Of a DNA stretch of 7,178 nucleotides, positions 5,998 to 7,178 are shown piece after piece. Position numbers and translations under genes: made by a program. A model generated the notes under the pieces. The model was given only the letters and a program-made list of their open reading frames with translations. It was not told the DNA's origin and made no database searches. Source of the stretch: Pontiella sp. (GTDB taxonomy: Bacteria > Verrucomicrobiota > Kiritimatiellia > Kiritimatiellales > Pontiellaceae); the NCBI GenBank assembly GCA_029939385.1, contig JAOZSZ010000070.1:1-7178 (forward strand), read 5' to 3'. Positions within the stretch are counted from its first letter, which is position 1; every line of letters begins with the position of its first letter.

Positions 5998-6864
5998 CTA
6001 AAGCGACATAGGCGGCGGCCCTGGGGATTTTTTATCCAGAGTGCCAGAGGCCAGCAAGGCGTCTAGTTCATGGATTAGGCGCTTTTTATCTTTTGGGAAA
6101 CGGCCCTCCATCGGCAAAATATTGGAGGAATGGTTTGCGCGAAAAACCGTATGATTAAGTTCCAATTCTTGGAGCAGAATCTTTAACTCTTCGAGTGCTT
6201 GGAATTCGGTGAGCTGGGCAAAGCCTCCGGCCTGTTCCCTATGATAGAGTTCCGTTCCTGGAATGGGAATCACCCGTAGTGCAGAGAGGAGGCTGGGTTG
6301 CATTCGGTTGAGTGCTGCGGCCGTGGCATGGGCATGCAGTAAAGTATTTTTCTGCCCGCCAAGGCCGGTTAATATCATGACCGACATTTTTAATCCGCAG
6401 GCTTGGGCGCGTTGTCCCGCTTGAATCATTTCCTCAGCCGATTCGCGTTTTTTGACAATCTGGAGTGTTTCTTCATGCCCGCTTTCGAGTCCCATATAGA
6501 GGGTATTTAGTTTGAGTGCCTTGAGTTCGCGCAGTTCGGTTTCGCTCTTTTGTAGGATGGAGTGGCCGTTGGCATAAACATTGATGCGCGCCAGCCGAGG
6601 GAACTGAGAGTTGAGCCGTTCAAGCACCGTCTTAAGCAAATGAAAGGGAAGGGCCATCACATCGCCATCCGCCAAAAAGATACGTCTGGCCTGCGGGTTG
6701 GTTTTTCTGGCCTGCGCAAGGGTGGCTTCAATTTCTTCCAAGGATTGGAAACGGCATGACGCCTCTTTATACATTCCGCAAAACGTGCATTGGTTCCACG
6801 GGCAACCCTCCATAATACGAAGGATTAGGCTATAGGCTTCGGCGGGGGGACGGAAGAGGGTCAT
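5998..6864 (-). CDS. Radical SAM protein of unknown function with CX4CX2C cluster motif
   Basis: From the ATG at 6864 this is 288 residues. The motif CPWNQCTFC (21-29) places three cysteines (21, 26, 29) in CX4CX2C spacing, one residue wider than the usual CX3CX2C but known from a radical SAM subgroup in COG1032 with CPWN/CSHN motifs. It would bind a 4Fe-4S cluster that cleaves S-adenosylmethionine. FLADGDVM (63-70) is the likely SAM-binding segment. LYMGLESGHEETL (122-134) and RANHSSNILPMEGRFPKDK (242-260) are also typical of this subgroup. No extra cluster-binding or B12 domain is seen. The reaction and substrate are unknown. The reading frame stays open back to a TTG at 6939 (313 aa), but homology-like sequence begins at MTLFRPPAEAYS, so 6864 is preferred. 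No Shine-Dalgarno precedes it; a 17-codon upstream frame overlaps the ATG. Confidence 0.85.
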   Translation of the reverse strand: MTLFRPPAEAYSLILRIMEGCPWNQCTFCGMYKEASCRFQSLEEIEATLAQARKTNPQARRIFLADGDVMALPFHLLKTVLERLNSQFPRLARINVYANGHSILQKSETELRELKALKLNTLYMGLESGHEETLQIVKKRESAEEMIQAGQRAQACGLKMSVMILTGLGGQKNTLLHAHATAAALNRMQPSLLSALRVIPIPGTELYHREQAGGFAQLTEFQALEELKILLQELELNHTVFRANHSSNILPMEGRFPKDKKRLIHELDALLASGTLDKKSPGPPPMSL

Positions 6865-6914
6865 AACGATTCGTTGGGGGGAGATAAAGGTTGTTTGTTG
6901 GATTCGAGTTTCAT
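6861..6914 (-). other. Candidate 17-codon upstream ORF overlapping the radical SAM start
   Basis: An ATG at 6914 opens a frame encoding MKLESNKQPLSPPNESL whose TGA stop (6863..6861) overlaps the radical SAM ATG (6864..6862) as ATGA. This geometry is typical of translational coupling and would explain how a start without a Shine-Dalgarno is used. It has no clear ribosome-binding site of its own. If the radical SAM protein actually starts at the TTG at 6939, this frame is just an out-of-frame coincidence. Confidence 0.3.
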
Positions 6915-7051
6915 GATCTTTTAACGATAAGAGGAGCAATCTTAGCGGGTGTTCTTCGCGGGGGGAATGATTTTCTTTTTCGGTGGCGTGAAAATAAGGC
7001 TTTATCTTTTCCTTTCATTAGAAATAATGCCTTCAACTACTGGAAACTTGA
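6865..7051. other. Divergent intergenic region
   Basis: These 187 bp lie between the radical SAM gene and the secreted-protein gene. On the plus strand AATAAT (7023-7028) matches a -10 box at 5 of 6 positions and lies 23 nt before the rightward ATG, with no good -35 box. On the minus strand TAAGAT (6944..6939) is the best -10 candidate for the radical SAM side, also with a poor -35 (TTCCCC). Apart from the small upstream frame listed separately, no other gene or RNA structure is evident. Confidence 0.4.
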
Positions 7052-7178
7052 ATGCAGAAACTCCCATTTTTCATCTTAATATCACTATTCATGCTGACGA
7101 TGGCGCCGCAATCGTTTGCAGAAGAAAGGATGCCCCCTCCCTCGGGGAATCATTATCCCAATATAAAAGCATCGCTGA
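7052..7178 (+). CDS. N-terminus of a secreted protein of unknown function, cut by window edge
   Basis: Forty-two codons are visible. They begin with a convincing signal peptide: MQK, a hydrophobic core LPFFILISLFMLTMA, then PQSFA with a probable signal peptidase I site before EERMPPP. The mature part starts with an acidic pair and a Pro-rich segment and ends in the window at NIKASL. No lipobox cysteine is present, so a periplasmic, outer-membrane or extracellular protein is expected. A GGAA 6 nt before the ATG is a weak ribosome-binding site, and an AATAAT -10 candidate lies at 7023-7028. The start is the only sensible one, since the signal sequence begins immediately after it. Too little is visible to name a family. 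Confidence 0.75.
   Translation, partial: MQKLPFFILISLFMLTMAPQSFAEERMPPPSGNHYPNIKASL

Noticed and set aside
6992..7010. AT-rich near-palindrome around AAATAAGGCTTTATC in the divergent region
   Set aside because: Only ATAA/TTAT pair cleanly; extending the arms gives mismatches, so there is no support for an operator or hairpin.
1..7178. Mobile element, CRISPR, tRNA/rRNA or phage content
   Set aside because: No transposase, integrase, repeat array, terminal inverted repeats or RNA gene signature was found; all space is accounted for by ordinary chromosomal genes and short gaps.

Overview
The window is a compact stretch of chromosome at roughly 50% GC. It carries housekeeping and membrane-quality genes and shows no mobile element, CRISPR array, tRNA or rRNA. 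A SurA-like periplasmic chaperone with a signal peptide and a second secreted protein imply a Gram-negative envelope. The combination of FloA flotillin, short NfeD, a secreted bactofilin-like protein, a MTRFR-type GGQ protein and Era fits a bacterium of the PVC superphylum, perhaps Kiritimatiellota or Verrucomicrobiota. That placement is an impression from protein style, not a proven assignment.

Left part (1-3505, all minus strand, read right to left): a CPBP/CAAX-type intramembrane protease, then after 75 bp a tight three-gene operon. The operon is a short NfeD protein, a secreted polymer-forming (bactofilin-like) beta-helix protein with a multi-helix membrane anchor, and flotillin FloA, which runs off the left edge about 20 codons before its expected end. 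Each junction inside the operon leaves only 2 nt between stop and start. NfeD plus flotillin is the classic membrane-microdomain pair; the beta-helix membrane protein between them is the unusual member.

Middle (3506-5997): a 69-bp divergent promoter region separates the protease from a small plus-strand GGQ ribosome-rescue factor. This faces a SurA/PpiC-like periplasmic chaperone (minus), with only 6 bp between the stops. A 104-bp divergent region separates the chaperone from the GTPase Era (plus).

Right part (5998-7178): a radical SAM protein (minus) whose stop codon directly abuts that of Era, then a 187-bp divergent region, then the first 42 codons of a secreted protein of unknown function (plus) running off the right edge.

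Several genes that begin transcription units have no Shine-Dalgarno sequence and carry a -10-like hexamer only 6-13 nt before the ATG, suggesting leaderless or near-leaderless mRNAs. The internal operon gene floA has a perfect AGGAGG. No convincing rho-independent terminator was found; the two convergent junctions (6 bp and 0 bp) leave no room for one outside coding sequence.
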